Assembly: GCA_021464415.1 (NCBI GenBank)
Contig: CM038466.1
Span: 29,108,833 to 29,172,832 of the forward strand
Length of the DNA: 64,000 bases
DNA from: Lonicera japonica
Taxonomy: Eukaryota > Streptophyta > Magnoliopsida > Dipsacales > Caprifoliaceae
Direction of reading: 5' to 3'
Of this stretch, positions 34,195-47,600 are shown one piece after another. Position 1 is the first letter of the stretch. Each line of letters opens with the position of its first letter. A program made the translations under genes and the position numbers. The notes under the pieces were generated by a model that ran no database searches, was not told the DNA's origin, and saw nothing but the letters and a program-made list of their open reading frames with translations.

Positions 34195-35099
34195 AAACGT
34201 GAATGCAAAGATAACCGAGCTCAAGCCAAATAGAAGTAAGTTTACACTTACAAGTGAAGCTGGTGAAAATTGGGGAAGTAAAATCAATGGAGCTGGGGGT
34301 GGTGTATTTTCGCCATTGTAAAAAAAATGGAGTGCAGAGAGAGATGGGATGAAGAGAGAAAGAAGGGGGGGTCACGTGGGGGTGGGTAAAAGGCGTGCGG
34401 TAATGATTAGGTGGTAATTAAGGTATGTTGCTAATGGGGTGGAAAGAAGAAAAAAAAAAGGAGAAAAGAGAAAAAGCTTCATAAGACTGCTCCATTGTAA
34501 TAGTAATGGTGAAAATGGAAATAAATGGGTACATGCATCCGATGTTCAGATGATTTTATTGTTTCTTTTAGTCTGTTTTCACTTTCGGTCGAGGTAAAAA
34601 TTAAAAAAAAAAAATTAATTTTAATTAAACATAGATTTTTAATTTTGATTTTTAAATTATCTAGACTCAAAACTAAATTTTTCGATTAGGGTTTCTTTCA
34701 TTTTCATATTTATTTAATTTAAAAAGATTAAAATAAACTTAGAGGCAACATCCAATAAACCCTCCGCCACAATCAAATTTCATTATACTTTGTAATTACC
34801 ATTCCTATGGCCCTTTTAACGTCAAACCTCTTGGAGTATCATTTTATAAAAAACAAAATCACTAATTAAAAAAGAATTTGGTATGGAACCTAAGATAGTG
34901 GGGCGCGAAATTGTGAGAGTAACAAGCAAGTAGACAATTAAACCATGACTTAAAATTGAACATGTGACTAAAATCAATAGTGAAAAAGAAGTATATAGAT
35001 GGGAAATAAAATACACGCGTTAAATGGATAAAGGTCGGGCTCCTCTACAAATTTTTATCATGCCTCATTTACAACACAATAAATAAGCATAATTAGGTT

Positions 35100-35193
35100 T
35101 AATTTGGTTCAGTTAAGTTTCTTCGTTTTGGATTTAGTTTTTTTCAATTCGGTTCTATTGATCGGTTTTTGGATTCACCACATAACACCCCTA
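35100..35193. mobile_element. hAT end fragment
   Basis: 'ttcggttctattgatcgg' followed by 'acataacacccctaa' resembles the right end of the hAT element at 14252-15957 (subterminal cggtt motifs and terminus AACACCCCTA). The other end is missing. Confidence 0.45.
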
Positions 35194-35550
35194 ATTTCTT
35201 TTACACATATGGATCAAATATGCTAGTCACAAGATATTAATAATTTTTTACATCAAAAAAGTATTTGATTGTGTGATAAGTAAATGCATGTATTTCTCAT
35301 GTTAAGAAATCATGAGTTTAAAATCCCATTTACCATTATTTGTAGTTTATTTCGCTTGAATAAATCATCATTATTCATCACTTCCATTTTTCCTGACTCT
35401 AGTACATATTTGGTTCAAATTCATTTAGATTAAAACTTTCGTGAAACTTTTTGAACCATATAGCATATTTATAATATTAGAGATGAACTCTCATTTCAAT
35501 CTTTATGTCAAGGGAATGGAATTCGAATAAAAGATTCATCAAAAGCGATA

Positions 35551-35610
35551 AGCAGTTTAGTGGTTAAACATATGCTTTAACATTCATAATGGTAACCTTT
35601 TGAATCTTAT
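35551..35610 (+). repeat. tRNA-like SINE fragment
   Basis: 'agcagtttagtggttaaaca' reads as an A-box region and 'ggtaaccttttgaatctt' as a degenerate B-box about 32 bp later. Confidence 0.35.
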
Positions 35611-35947
35611 CATAAGCATATTTCTTACAAATATGAAGATTGCGGAGACAAAATAAAAATCAAAAACATTACATACTCCAAAAACGGTTAAAATCTACCT
35701 TGACATTATATAATAGTAGATGTACAACTGACAAATACATATATAACATAAATCCATAAAGTTTAGAGGTAGATCCATACATGCGTCGATATGGTTGATT
35801 AGGTCATGGGTCGAGCTTGGTTATGTAGCTTATTCTCTACCGGCCTAACCAATACTTCGGATGGATTGAAAAAAGCTTAATTAGGTTATTGTTAACCATT
35901 TGCTTTATCGAAGGAGAGGGATATCTCCATATATATATATATTGCAT

Positions 35948-37190
35948 TGTTTTGGTTGGATATTAACCCTAGGGGGTGAATATGGTTTATGACAAATTAT
36001 AAAAAAATTAAACTAAACTAAGTTAATCAATCAAACAAATAAATTTGAATGATATGTAGAATAATAAATAAAGGAGTTTGAGTAAAAAAGATTAAACTAC
36101 AAATTCAAAAATGCTTTGTTTACATGGTTCAATATCCCACTATACGTCGGCACTCGAGGTTGGTAACCTTAAAATTCTACTAATAAATCTTCTTTACAGG
36201 TGAAGATCAAACAACTGTATAAGTGTTATTCTTCTCATTGCAATCAACACATGAAACTTTCTTGCTAATTTATGAGAAAACCTCTCATAAGGAATAATGA
36301 ATGTTGTTCTGTGGAATACACCAATATACAATAACTCTCAAACATTTGTATAAATTACAAGTTGAAGCTCACATTATAATTATCAAGATTGATCAAGAAA
36401 TATAACTCGATATAATCAATATCAAATATGAATGATTTTTAGCTTAAAAATCTTTGATTGCTTTCAAATATATTTTTTCAATTTGGAAAGCCATGGTTTT
36501 TAATAAAATAAGCCCTTAAACTCATTTTATAATCCCCAATAAGAATAAGAAAATATGGAAGAATGAATGGCCAAAAGAACTTTTCAAATGACTATTTTTC
36601 AAAGTTACTACTTTTAACAGTCGCCTGTTGGTCCAACGGCTATATTTTCAAAAGTACGTACTGACTTCAACAAACGGCTATATTTTCAAAAGTATGTACT
36701 GACTTCAACAATCTCTTGTTAAATCTAACAGTAGCCTGTTGGGTTAAACAACCGCTTGTTTTGGACATCATGTTTTATCCAATTTGATTTGACCATATCT
36801 TTTAATCCAACCGTTAGATCATACTGAAATTTGGGTATGTTGTACTATAAGATGTTATATAGCTACAATCTATATTTAAGAATAATCGGAGTACGGACAG
36901 GCTTTCATTGGACCGTTAGATCAAAATTGTGCAAAAATCAAGCGAATCTAGAATTTGTGAAAAAAAAATTCTTGAAAATCTAAAGAGGCGTAGAAAACAT
37001 GTCCTAAACATGTTTGAGTGTATTAAAAAAATATTTTTTGCACTAAAACATTTTTGGATATTTTTGATAAAATATAAACATCAAAATCATTTTATTAAAA
37101 TGACTATGTAATAGTTTGATGTAATTTAGCAATGTATAAAAGATGTATTTTAGTGTGGATGCATATCTTAATCTATTTCTATATCTTCTT
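35948..37190. repeat. Copia-like LTR relic
   Basis: Starts 'tgttttggttggatattaac' then 'cctagggggtgaatatgg', paralleling the SIRE LTR start 'ggaaaacaaccctagagggg'. The same order of motifs follows: 'agattaaac', a 'tatacgtcggc' segment, 'gtgaagatcaaac', 'caccaatatacaataactct' and 'tttgatttgaccatatc'. It is a diverged relative; the right end is uncertain and no internal coding region is attached, so probably a solo LTR. Confidence 0.55.
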
Positions 37191-38306
37191 ATATTAAACG
37201 GGCAAGCCAATTTCAGTGTGCGTAATGCATTACTAAAACACCCTTTTTAATTTTAGAAAGGAAACATTACTTTCTCAATAACTGAACCATGACGGTTGGT
37301 ATAAAAACAATCCACAATTACCATCATAATAACAAGTGGACACAAAATAACTATGTCCATGTAGATCCAAATTTTATTTATTTTTTGTTAAGAAGATAAA
37401 GAGGCCTACAACAAACCATAAGATCGTTGGCTAATTTTTTATTTTCTCATACAAGAAAAAACATTTAAATTCAAATTTAAACTATTGAATTTAAAATCTT
37501 AGGATATCTCTACCGCAAATACTAAAATGCTATCTTATAAGGTAAGTTTACCCCATCAACGTTAAAAAACCTATACCGTAAAAAGTTAAATATGGCTTAG
37601 ACGATATACAAAATATCCTCTCAATGATTAGTAAAATTCAAAAAGAGAGAAAAAAGGTAATCTTATTGAGAGCAAACGGAATGTCGTCTTACATTATTTT
37701 GTCATATTCTGATAGGTTTGTAATTGTTCTCATATTTTTTAGACGATATATTAAATACCCTCTCAATAATTTTTTTTTACTAGAATATTGTAAGGCTAAA
37801 TTATTTACCGAAAGATAAATTAAACTTTAACTTACCATTTTAAGTTACCTTTTTCACATTACACGATGGAGTACAAAATAAGTTAAATTTACTTTACCTC
37901 ATTACCCTACTAGATGTGGTGTTACATAATCCACTTGGAAAGAAAAAGGAGGAAAAGAAAAAAAGTTTAAGCCGCACCAAAAACCAACTCATCAATCATG
38001 AAATAATAAAGGGGGAGAAAAGGAAAAGACAAAGATTTATAAAAGAGTTCCCCCTAAAAAGGGGTGCAACATGATTGATACCCTAACTCTCTACGTTTCT
38101 ACTAGGAGCCGCAGCTTTTAACGCATCGTTTCATGCTTAACTTTTCTCTCTTAAAGTTAGCACCTGAACACTACACTCCATATTCTTCTTCTTTTTTATT
38201 TTTTTTTTCTTTTTGTACGGATAAATCCATCCAATATATATTATCATTATTATTTTTAAAGAAAACTAAAGCATTAAATTAAATCAGCTGAAACAATAGA
38301 CAAAAT
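37191..38306. other. Intergenic DNA, no gene recognised
   Basis: A phrase 'gacgatatacaaaatatcct' at 37601 recurs in altered form at 37743 ('gacgatatattaaatac'), suggesting local duplication in old transposon DNA. The segment 37880-38130 is slightly richer in GC. No coding signal. Confidence 0.4.
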
Positions 38307-38720
38307 TCAGTCGGAGACATCACTCCCCCACGACAAAAAAAAATTTAAATTAATCGCAGCCGCAACAATCGAATAAGCCGCTAGATTAGCATATCTAAAA
38401 ATATGAGAACAAATAATGGAATCAAAAGTACTAGTTATGTCCCAACAATTCAAAATAAACACTCCCGCATCCGCCAAAGGGGGAGAGCTCGCGTGAAATA
38501 GCCCCACCACACACAATGAATCGCTCTTGATTTCGACCTTACGAGCCCCTAATCTCTGAGGAAGTTTGAACCCTTCCAAGAGAGCGAGAGCCTCCGCCTC
38601 CTCCGGTCCGAGGGATGCAAAAACCGGCTTTGCCACCGCCCCGGTCACTACACCTAGCTCATTTCGACAGATAATTCCAATCCCGGACTTGTGAGTACAT
38701 GGGTTAATGGGCGCATCCAC
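38307..38720 (-). pseudogene. RNase H-domain fragment (LINE-derived)
   Basis: A 137-codon frame with the plant RVT_3 type RNase H pattern: MDAPINPCTHKSGIGIICR, then EEAEALALLEGFKL, then KVEIKSDSL, keeping acidic positions D, E and D. The end (SHIFRYANLAAYSIV) keeps R and N of the 'R..N..AH' motif but not the His. Homologous to 54063-54516. Truncated at the N-terminus, with no reverse transcriptase beside it. Confidence 0.65.
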
Positions 38721-41384
38721 ATGAAAATCAAATCTTATTATTGTATATTCATGAATGTAGGATGTATTTTTACTTTAGGCCGAAGCAATATAATTACTGG
38801 AGTTACTATTGCAAAATTGTTATTGATTTTTATTAAAAAATGCGTTAAATAATTATACGTTATAGTTTAAATATATTTCGTTATTGATTATTAGATTTTC
38901 ATGCATATGTGGTACCTATGCTAATTGAATATAAATAATGCATAAAAGTTTAAAATTTAATAAATAACATAGCGTTTGAGAGTATTATTATCATCGTTAT
39001 TAGCAAGCATGTAAATCTTCTTACTTATAGAATGTCACAGCTAGAGGTTAAAATCCTTTACTAATGATAGAATTTAGATATTTTTTAGTGAAATAAAAAT
39101 ATGTAATGACTAACTTGAAAAACTAAAAACTTCAAGCAATTTCAGTAATTCCTCAGATATCTTCTATTTTTTTTATATAATAGTAGATATGTAGAAAAAA
39201 TAAAAATAAAAATGATTACTTTGAAATATAAAAAGAAAAAGTAAAATTAGTAATTTGAACCCGACAAGATATTACACTGATTTATTATTGAATAATTATT
39301 CCAAAACGACTAGTCGATTATATATTTTATTAAAGAAGAAAAAAAAATGCATTAAAAAAAAAAAAAAAAAAAAAGGCGAATAGTGGGTGTCACTGTGTCA
39401 GTGTCGCGCACTAAAGCAAAACCTCTTTTGAAATTTCGTTTCCTATTTTGGAGTACGGTTTTGGCAACAAGCGGAAAACTCGCTCCCCGTCTGATATCAT
39501 GCACAGTTGTGCACATGCCACCCTCCTTCCAACTCTCCCTCTTTCATCTCTTTCTATCCCTTTTTTTCAAAATGGGGCCCACTCGATACGTGCACGGGAG
39601 GTTAGATCTCGAACGCTAAAACATTGTTCCGTAAATTAGTAATATACTCCACAAAGTTTGACGAAGCTTGCTAATATACCAACTTGAAATGCCCGGATGA
39701 AAGGGAGCTGGACTTTAGAAGGTCGGATTATGGCTTGATGCATTAAAGAAGATAGTTTGAGGGTTGACGTAGCGGAAAGTTATGAAAGGGGATATAAACT
39801 CACAATATAGAGAAAAACACTCAAAATTTTATTAAAGATGAACTGCCTAGACGATTATAAAAAATTCTCTTATAAGAGATTACAAAATGTAAGAAAGAAA
39901 CAAATTCGAAATAACTCAAAAAACTGACAAAAATAGAAAATTGCAGAAATTATGGGATTCTGCAGTGCCGATGCCAAGGATCGCGCGGGATTGACGGAAG
40001 TCAAATCCGACTTTTCAAATTCAACTTATTGCATTATTAAAATTTGCCTTAAATAGTAAGTACGTGGATTCGGAGGCCTAAACAAAGGAATTTGACCAAA
40101 AAACGATGTGCATCACCGCCAGACCCCACACAATTTTGGTCTCGTCACTTTTTGGGTCAGACGGGCTTACGACGATCCAGTGTTGTTAAATACAGGTCCG
40201 CTACCTATTCTACATCAAGGGTCTGGTCAGTTCTCTCGACCATCTCCTCTGAGTACTACACAATATTTATTTTATCTCTTTTTTCATGTACTAAAATTTA
40301 CATTTGTAGATGTTCTTAGCGACATGTTAGCATATTTTCTTTTCATGCGCGTGCGTCATTTAATTTAAATATAAATTATATAAAAAATGATGTTATTGTT
40401 TAATGGTAAAATGTTTCCCTCTCCAACCCAAAGGTTAAGGTTTCAAATCCGCTTGGCTTCTACATATATATACATTGATAAATATTGTACACATTTTCAA
40501 TTTTAACCTTATTGACAAGGTTTTTTTTGTTTTTGGTTTTTTTTTTGTGCAATCAATATATAAGGTTCAATCACATAGGGAGAAGGGAAATGGGGCTCTT
40601 GTGAATCGAAACTTAGCAGGGGTGAGAAAAATCATCCTAGTATTCAACTTTGCTTGCACCCAAGTGTTACATACACAATTGTTCTAATCCACTAAAAATT
40701 AAACAAATTTTAAATATGAGATAAATGTTGAACATTTCAATTTTTTCATCTATTTAATCCTCAAAATGAATCCCATTTAGAGAAATTAAATCAAAAGAGT
40801 ATTGAAGATGAGTCAAGTCTCCTAAAAACATATGGTCTTCCCATTAAATCATTATTTATATTTTATATATATTGATACCACTTTAATTTTTATATTTATA
40901 AGTTTTGAATTGGTGATTTAACTTTTTAAATATATTGATATGACCCGAAAGCTCAATTCCATTTATTTATTTTTTGCAAAACTAACTATTTATTTTTATT
41001 TTTTAATATGTCGTGTTTTGTAATTATTCGCTATGATATGTGCATGTAAATCATAATAAATGATATCACACTCTCATTTACCACAAAATTAGCAACAACA
41101 ACAACAATCCGCTCTGGGAATAAGGAGTTCTATCTATCCGAAAAACCCTTAGCTAAAGGAACGACTGCTAATTTATGCCTGACATATTCGATCCCCTTCC
41201 TACATACAAATTGAAAGACATGGAAACGCCATATGCAATATATAGCTCTAATACCATTCAAAGTCATGGCTGAGGTAATTCTTTTGGATTTAGATTATGC
41301 TATTAAGAAGGGGCTCTCAAGGTTGATGGTAGAAAGTGATTCATATGTTGTTTAGTAAAACAATATTTGAAAAATCAATACCCT
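38721..41384. other. Intergenic DNA with SINE-like pieces and a GC-richer patch
   Basis: SINE-like fragments lie at 39001-39058 ('ctagaggttaaaatcc') and 40394-40453. A poly(A) run at 39353-39374 precedes a GC-richer patch at 39375-39620 with 'gtcagtgtcgcgcac' and 'ggggcccactcgatacgtgc', which looks like promoter DNA but has no gene attached. Another GC-richer patch lies at 39955-40260. Confidence 0.4.
40394..40453 (+). repeat. tRNA-like SINE fragment
   Basis: 'attgtttaatggtaaaatgt' resembles an A-box and 'aaggtttcaaatccgcttgg' carries a B-box core. A pyrimidine and TA-rich tail follows. Confidence 0.4.
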
Positions 41385-41605
41385 TAGACTCCGTTTGATT
41401 GCAAGGTGGAAAAAAAAAATAAATAGAGTTAGTTTTGACGAAAAGATGGAAAATAAGTTTGAGTGATAGTAGTAATATCTTCTTGATTTGTAAGTTTTTC
41501 CATGAAGAAATTTTCTTTGCTTGGTGGTGAGTAAAAATTTTCCACCAAAAATATTAAAGAATGGATGATATACACTCATAAAATGAGTAACATCTTTTAC
41601 GTTAT
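41385..41605. mobile_element. MITE of the dispersed 300-bp family, copy 3 (truncated)
   Basis: Left end 'tagactccgtttgattgc' and core 'aaattttctttgcttggtgg' followed by 'aaattttccaccaaaaat' match copies 1, 2 and 4. The right end is not found. Confidence 0.5.
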
Positions 41606-43736
41606 AAAAAAGCTTGCTAGAAGAGATTCCATCTCTTTTCCTTTTTGAATTTTCTAAAAAAAATGGAATTAAATAAATTTGTAGGTATTACCAAATACTC
41701 TGGTCCCACTCCAACGTGTGGGTCAATTACTCTTTTATCAAATAGAGTGAGTTGGGGTGGGTGGGGCATGTGATACAGGTCCCACCAACGTATCAAAAAG
41801 TCGTCATCCTCATTGTCACATCACATAAAAAATTAGACTTTCTTTTCCTTTTCTCAAACCAAAAGTTTCATTTTATTAAAAAAAAATGAAACAAAACAGA
41901 ATATGTATTTGCATAAAAGAAAATTATTTTTATTCTGAAATATTAATTATGTTTAGATTAAGTATCATTTGGACTTAAATAATTCTATGATTCTCAAAGT
42001 TAGACTTATGTATGTGTTCAAAAAACAATAGAGTTAGGTTTTAAAAAAAATAAAATTGGAGCAAAATTAATGTATACTTGCACAATAAAAAAATAGTTTT
42101 ATCCTTGATTATTAATTATGTTTAGATTACGAATCATTTAGACATAAATACAATTTAATTACCAAAATTTGACTTATATATATATTATATGTATATATTT
42201 TTTCAAAATTAGACTTTGGGTTTTCTATCAAAATTTGTTAATACTTAGATATTCATTTAAATGATCAAGCTAATAGTTTAAATAATGTGTAAAAAAATGC
42301 ATTAATAGTTGTTTTAAACAAATGCGTGTCAATATCGATATACTTTTTGACAGTCTTTTATATTATTATGTCATTTAAGTTCATAAATGTATTATTACGT
42401 ATTGAAATAATTTTGTTTTAGAGTAATATTATTAATAAAACAATTATGTTTATTGTTATAATAATACACAACTTAAAAAATATATAATATACCTTCTTCA
42501 AACAATACTTTTTTAAAAAAAAAATAAAAATTATATTGATAATATATCTACAGTGTCTTGTTTACGCGCGCGCCTTGATTGGTGACAAGTTATCTACACT
42601 AGTGTCAAATTGCAGAGAAGAATAAAAAGGTTTAAGCAAATATATATATGCACGTACTAACTGGACCAATCACATTTAGCCATGTGGAGATTCCTCCTTT
42701 GCTCGTGCGGACAGCTCTAGGCTCATTTCCTTCACCTTCCGACCATATCCCTAAAAAGAAGAGCCATCCTCTTGAAGGAAATTTAGTTACTTGCCTCATG
42801 TTAAAAAATTTGCACTATATATACATAAAAAAAGAAAAAGAAAAGAAAAGAAATTTCACTATATAGAATGTTAAAAATGAATTTTTTGCCCATCTACAAC
42901 CTTATGCCAAGAAAAGGAAGAAAAAAGTATATTTTACAAGGCATAATTTTTTTCCGTCTTTATGTTAATTAATGAACGTATCAGTAATTACTTCTTATAA
43001 AAAAGTGAAATAATATTATCAGATAGAGTTGAAATTTATATGTTTTAGAGAAATTTTACATATAAATAGAAGTGAGAATTTAAATGACAAATTTAAAGTT
43101 CTAATCATAAGATTAATCTAGTGGATAAAACTCGCATTCAACTAACAAGATGTTTTAAATTCGATTATGGGTCCATTATGAATGTACTGAAAAAAATAAA
43201 AAAAATAACTTTTAAAATGGCATTCCAAATTTATTAGGGTTCATAATTGTTAATTAATATATGACTAATTCATAAACTTGGGAAGTAACTAAAGAGAGTG
43301 TGCGTGGAAGAAGTTGAGACGTGCATGGAAAACCCATGCTTCACGTTGCCTTTATTTTGAATTAAAGTATTAATGCTGCTCTCATCCTCCACTTTCTCCT
43401 CTTAAGTAATAATTTGATTCTTCTTTATTAAATTAATTACATCCAATGTTTACTTTCTTAGTATTTTATTTAATTAACCTCGTCACAAATTTACAATCAT
43501 TAGCTCTTTTTTTTGGGGGGGGTACACCATTAGCTAGTTTTTTAAGATTTGTTCAGTTCATAATCAAGGCAGGTAACACCTATGGTGCCATGCTCCACTT
43601 TGTTCATTAAATCCACTTTAATAGAGGTTAGACTAAGCTTTTTATACTAAATTAAGCATATCAGTTTTTGTGCTTTTTTTCCCTCTTTCTTTTTTTTTTA
43701 TTAATTTGCGCAATATATATATATATATATATATAT
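41606..43736. other. AT-rich intergenic DNA
   Basis: A promoter-like patch 41700-41830 ('ggtcccactccaacgtgtgg') has no adjacent gene. Two diverged direct repeats of about 110 bp lie at 41910-42020 and 42075-42185, sharing 'attaattatgtttagatta'. A (TA)n tract runs at 43707-43736. Confidence 0.45.
43110..43170 (+). repeat. tRNA-like SINE fragment
   Basis: 'gattaatctagtggataaaa' is A-box-like and 'tgttttaaattcgattatgg' B-box-like, spaced about 45 bp. Confidence 0.4.
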
Positions 43737-44127
43737 GGGGAAAGATTTAAAGAGAACCATTTATTTGGTCCTTAAATGCGAACCAATCATTTTAAGGGGA
43801 TAAACGGATGAATGTTTTTATGAAACTTGGTGAAGATAATCTCCATGATTAGTAGATCATCTTTACCAAATTTTATCAAAAAATTCAATCGGGAAGTGAG
43901 TTAGCTAAATATCTTAAATTTTAACGGCCAAAAAAATGCATATATATCAATTTTTTAATTAACCCTCTTCCCGATTGAATTTTTCAATAAAATTTGGCAA
44001 ATGTGATCTACTAATCATGGAGATCATTTTCACCAAGTTTTATCAAAAAATTCATCCGTTTACCCCCTCAAATTGATTGGTTCGCATTTAAGGATAAAAA
44101 AATTGGTCCTCTTAAGATCCTTCCCCC
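43737..44127. mobile_element. Foldback element in a (TA)n tract
   Basis: The 391-bp palindrome runs from 'ggggaaagatttaaagagaa' to 'ttaagatccttccccc'. Inner modules are 'atgaaacttggtgaagat' and its inverse, and 'aaaattcaatcgggaag' with its inverse 'cttcccgattgaatttt'. TA repeats flank both sides. Same family as 60648-61028, in opposite orientation. Confidence 0.75.
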
Positions 44128-44552
44128 ATGTATATATATACATATTTACTTTAGTTGTGTGCATGTTAGTATTGTACTAAGTTTCATGAAAAAAAATTAA
44201 ATCGCAAAATCTCCAATTATTTTAATTGAAGTTTAAATTTGAATAGTGAAAAGCCAAGCTACATGCCTACACTTATCAACTCATTAAGATACTAGTGGGT
44301 TGTATATTTTTAGAATATACAACTGATTAAGATACATAATATAACTATCCGGTAAATGAAACCGGTAAGATTATATATCATTTTTCATTAGTGCAATTAA
44401 CACTTTGTCAAGAAAATGATAAAAAATAACTTTAGACCTTTTATTCCTGACAAAAAGTAAGTTATTTTCACTCTGAAAAAAGAAAAACCTTAATTTCTCA
44501 TTTTATTTCTTACAAACTAAACACAAGAATTATACAAATAGTCTTAATTGTA

Positions 44553-44615
44553 GTATAGCAGTAGTGCTGGTTGACATAATGTTTAGAAGCGAAAGGATCA
44601 AGGGTTTGATTCACA
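44553..44615 (+). repeat. tRNA-like SINE fragment
   Basis: 'tagcagtagtgctggttgac' resembles an A-box and 'atcaagggtttgattcac' a B-box. Confidence 0.4.
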
Positions 44616-47600
44616 ATATAATTTGAAAAAAAAAAAAACTCATGCGTATTTATAAAAGAAGAGGATCATAAAACTCCTAAAACAATTTAAGAGCTAGAGG
44701 AAATTTTCAACCACCAGAAAAGATGTGAATAATTGTTTTGCCTTTTGTTTTGTTGTTTCTTCTACAGGGTGGGGGTTCAAACTCTTGGTTATTTAAAAAG
44801 AAAAAAGTTTAAATCTCTCCCTTTAATTATAAATAATGATAATTCATTAGAAACTTTCCTAGTGAGACTAAAATTTAAGATATCTCATATCCGAAGGGGT
44901 ACCTCCAACTAAAATAACCCACTTGTTCTAATAAAACTTCTTTGTTATATTAAATGCCATTAAATTATTAACCCTTATTTATTCATTCCATTGATATTAT
45001 TTTTGAATTTAAAGTACTAACTGATTACGAGGATTAACGGAAAAGAGATTAATCAAACTTATAACTAAGTAGTTGAAAATGAATGACTATAATTACATAT
45101 CATCAGTCATTCTAAAATAAAAGTAACAATTTGTCAGTCATTACCTTTTGTTTTATATTTCTTTTTCTAGTAAAAGTGGTGCAGCTATAGACCTATACCA
45201 TACACACATAGCAACGAAAATGCTCTAGATTTGTTAAAATGTAATTTAACTATATTCCAATTATCGTTCTTAAATATTTTGTCCAACTAGTCACTTGAAT
45301 TCTTATTTGACTTATTGGTCATTTAAATGATGATTATTTTGACATGTACTAGACCAAGCCCTTGGCTAGTCCAAATGTTTGATCATACGTTTGGATCTTA
45401 TTTTTTAACCTATTTTCTCTCTTTCACTTAAATTAAATTTGTATACACCCAAATCGCTACTTCACAAGTAAAAAATTAATATTTAAAGAAAACAGTATCA
45501 TAACACATATATCAATTTAGTGAAATATGATATAATATGTGACTTATGTCGAAGTTTAAAATCTTATAATTATAGAAACATAATATATAAATAAATTAAT
45601 TTTAGTTATTTTCGAAAAGATCAAGATCGCCGGATTTGTAATGGTTTGTTGGTTGCGGAGGTTGAGCCTTTGGGAATCCAAAGTTTGCCCTACGTATAGA
45701 GGGGGCACCAAAATTAAATTTTTTAATCGAATTTTTAAAAAATTTTAAGGCTCGAGGCTTTTGTTTGTCCACACATAAGCTTCTAGATGCAAAGGTTAGT
45801 AGCACTTTGCACTTGTCAGCCCTCAACCACAACACAACGGCGGTCCTTACAGCCTATATATATAAAGTACTTTCTTTAATTATTTATTTGATATTCTTTG
45901 ATTATAATTTTTTTTATTCAATTTTTTATCTATTTCCAAGATTGAAGATCTCATTAGGGAATTTTCACTCATTAAATTATGTTATATGAGAGTGAGAGAA
46001 GGATTTTTTATTTAGAATATAGTAAATAATTGATTATTAGTGCACAATAGAAAATATTTTACAATATAGTTGACGCAAAATTGCTCTATGCTATTAAGTA
46101 AAATGTTGTGTTCACATTGAAGTTACACTTTTTCGATGAGCAAGTCACTTAGAGTGGTACGATAGTCTTATTCTATCAACCAAGCCTCTTGACCTAGTGT
46201 TATAAGGTTGTTACTAGAACAACTTTTGGGTCGACTTGGAACTCCCAAAGTTGATTCTTGATGTTGTCAAAATAACACTTGGCCAGCGGCAGCAACGCAC
46301 CGCGAGCGGAGATTAGTCGATGTGCGCAAAAGATGGCCTAGACACTCCGTGAAGAACCAAAAAAAATAGTCTTATTTTATCTATTTTTTGTGGAAGAAAA
46401 TGCTTATAATAAATATTATAATGCTAAGTGAAAATTAACATGGGAACAGAATGTGGTGATCGACGCATTAATCAAGTGAAAGCTGTGTTATAATTATGAA
46501 GTGATATGTTGTATGATTTATCATGTTTTTATTTTCTATGGGAAATAAGACTCTTCTCCTTTTGATTTCACTTTAATCATTTCATTTAGGTATTTTACCA
46601 TAATGTACGTTCAATAAATATGACTTTAAATAATTAAATATGTCATTTGAATAGCATATGTTTTCTATTTTGTTGAAGAGGAAAAAATCGATGCAACCAA
46701 CGAACCCTAAGGTTTCGATAAATAAATTAATGGGACATAAATTCTGTTTTGAAGTATATATTATTTCACAAATAATTAAGTCGATAAATATTTAAGGCAA
46801 AATTTTATATGAAAATCTTTTCATTCGAGAGTGGTCACTAACAAAAATTTATTTAGTACCAAAATCGTACTATTATTTAACATGCTTGGAAATAAATTAA
46901 ATTAAGAATTGACGTAGACCACCACCATTGATGAGATAAGGTAAGAATGATGAGAACAACAAGAAAGCTACCATATCTCATGACATTAAATAAAGTTTTT
47001 TTTTTTTTTTAAATTAATTTACAACAATCACTTGTCAGATGAAACATGAGCTTTCAATCGAGAACTCTACATTTATTAAGACTTTCCTATTGATCATTAA
47101 TTTTGTTATAATTTAATTTAGCGAATAAAAATATTTGAAGTAAAATAAGTAGATTTTTAATTTGAAATAGACGAAATATTTATTTATCATAATTTAGCAC
47201 TTTGAGGGGGTAAATAACAACAGAGGATGAGACTTTGAATACATAATGTTACTCAACATTCCATTGTAAAGTTTCAATTCTAGATTTATCCAATTAAAAT
47301 AATGAAAACAATTAAAAATATTAAATTTTTGAAAAAAATATGTCAATTTGAAATTCAGCCGCGTTGCATTGCACACAAACTCACATTAATACAATTTTAA
47401 CTACGCACACGTATAATCCCAACTATTAACTTTTCAAAAACTTTGATACTATTTCCACTACTCGCACTTTGACAAATTAATTTGTAATTGAACTTCTTGT
47501 TAAATTACTATCTCATTCTCCATCTTATCAATAAAAACTCAGTTGTTTATAAAAACAAAATTTCAAAATTGAAAAGAAAATAACCTTTAATGAGTGTTTG

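Larger units (their letters stand above)
34195..35947. other. HD-Zip 3' UTR and downstream intergenic DNA
   Basis: The 3' UTR probably runs to about 34540; 'gaaataaatggg' near 34518 could serve as polyadenylation signal. Beyond it the DNA is AT-rich. A hAT end fragment lies at 35100-35193 and SINE-like fragments at 35273-35327 and 35551-35610. A (TA)n tract lies at about 35929-35942. Confidence 0.5.

Noticed and set aside
33883..34375. Minus-strand frames of 125-134 codons over HD-Zip exon 3
   Set aside because: Shadows of the GC-richer coding exon in the opposite strand; no domain.
46280..46360. Possible SINE or structured RNA in a GC-rich patch
   Set aside because: 'gcaacgcaccgcgagcggag' looks like part of a repeat, but no boxes, ends or second copy could be found in the window.
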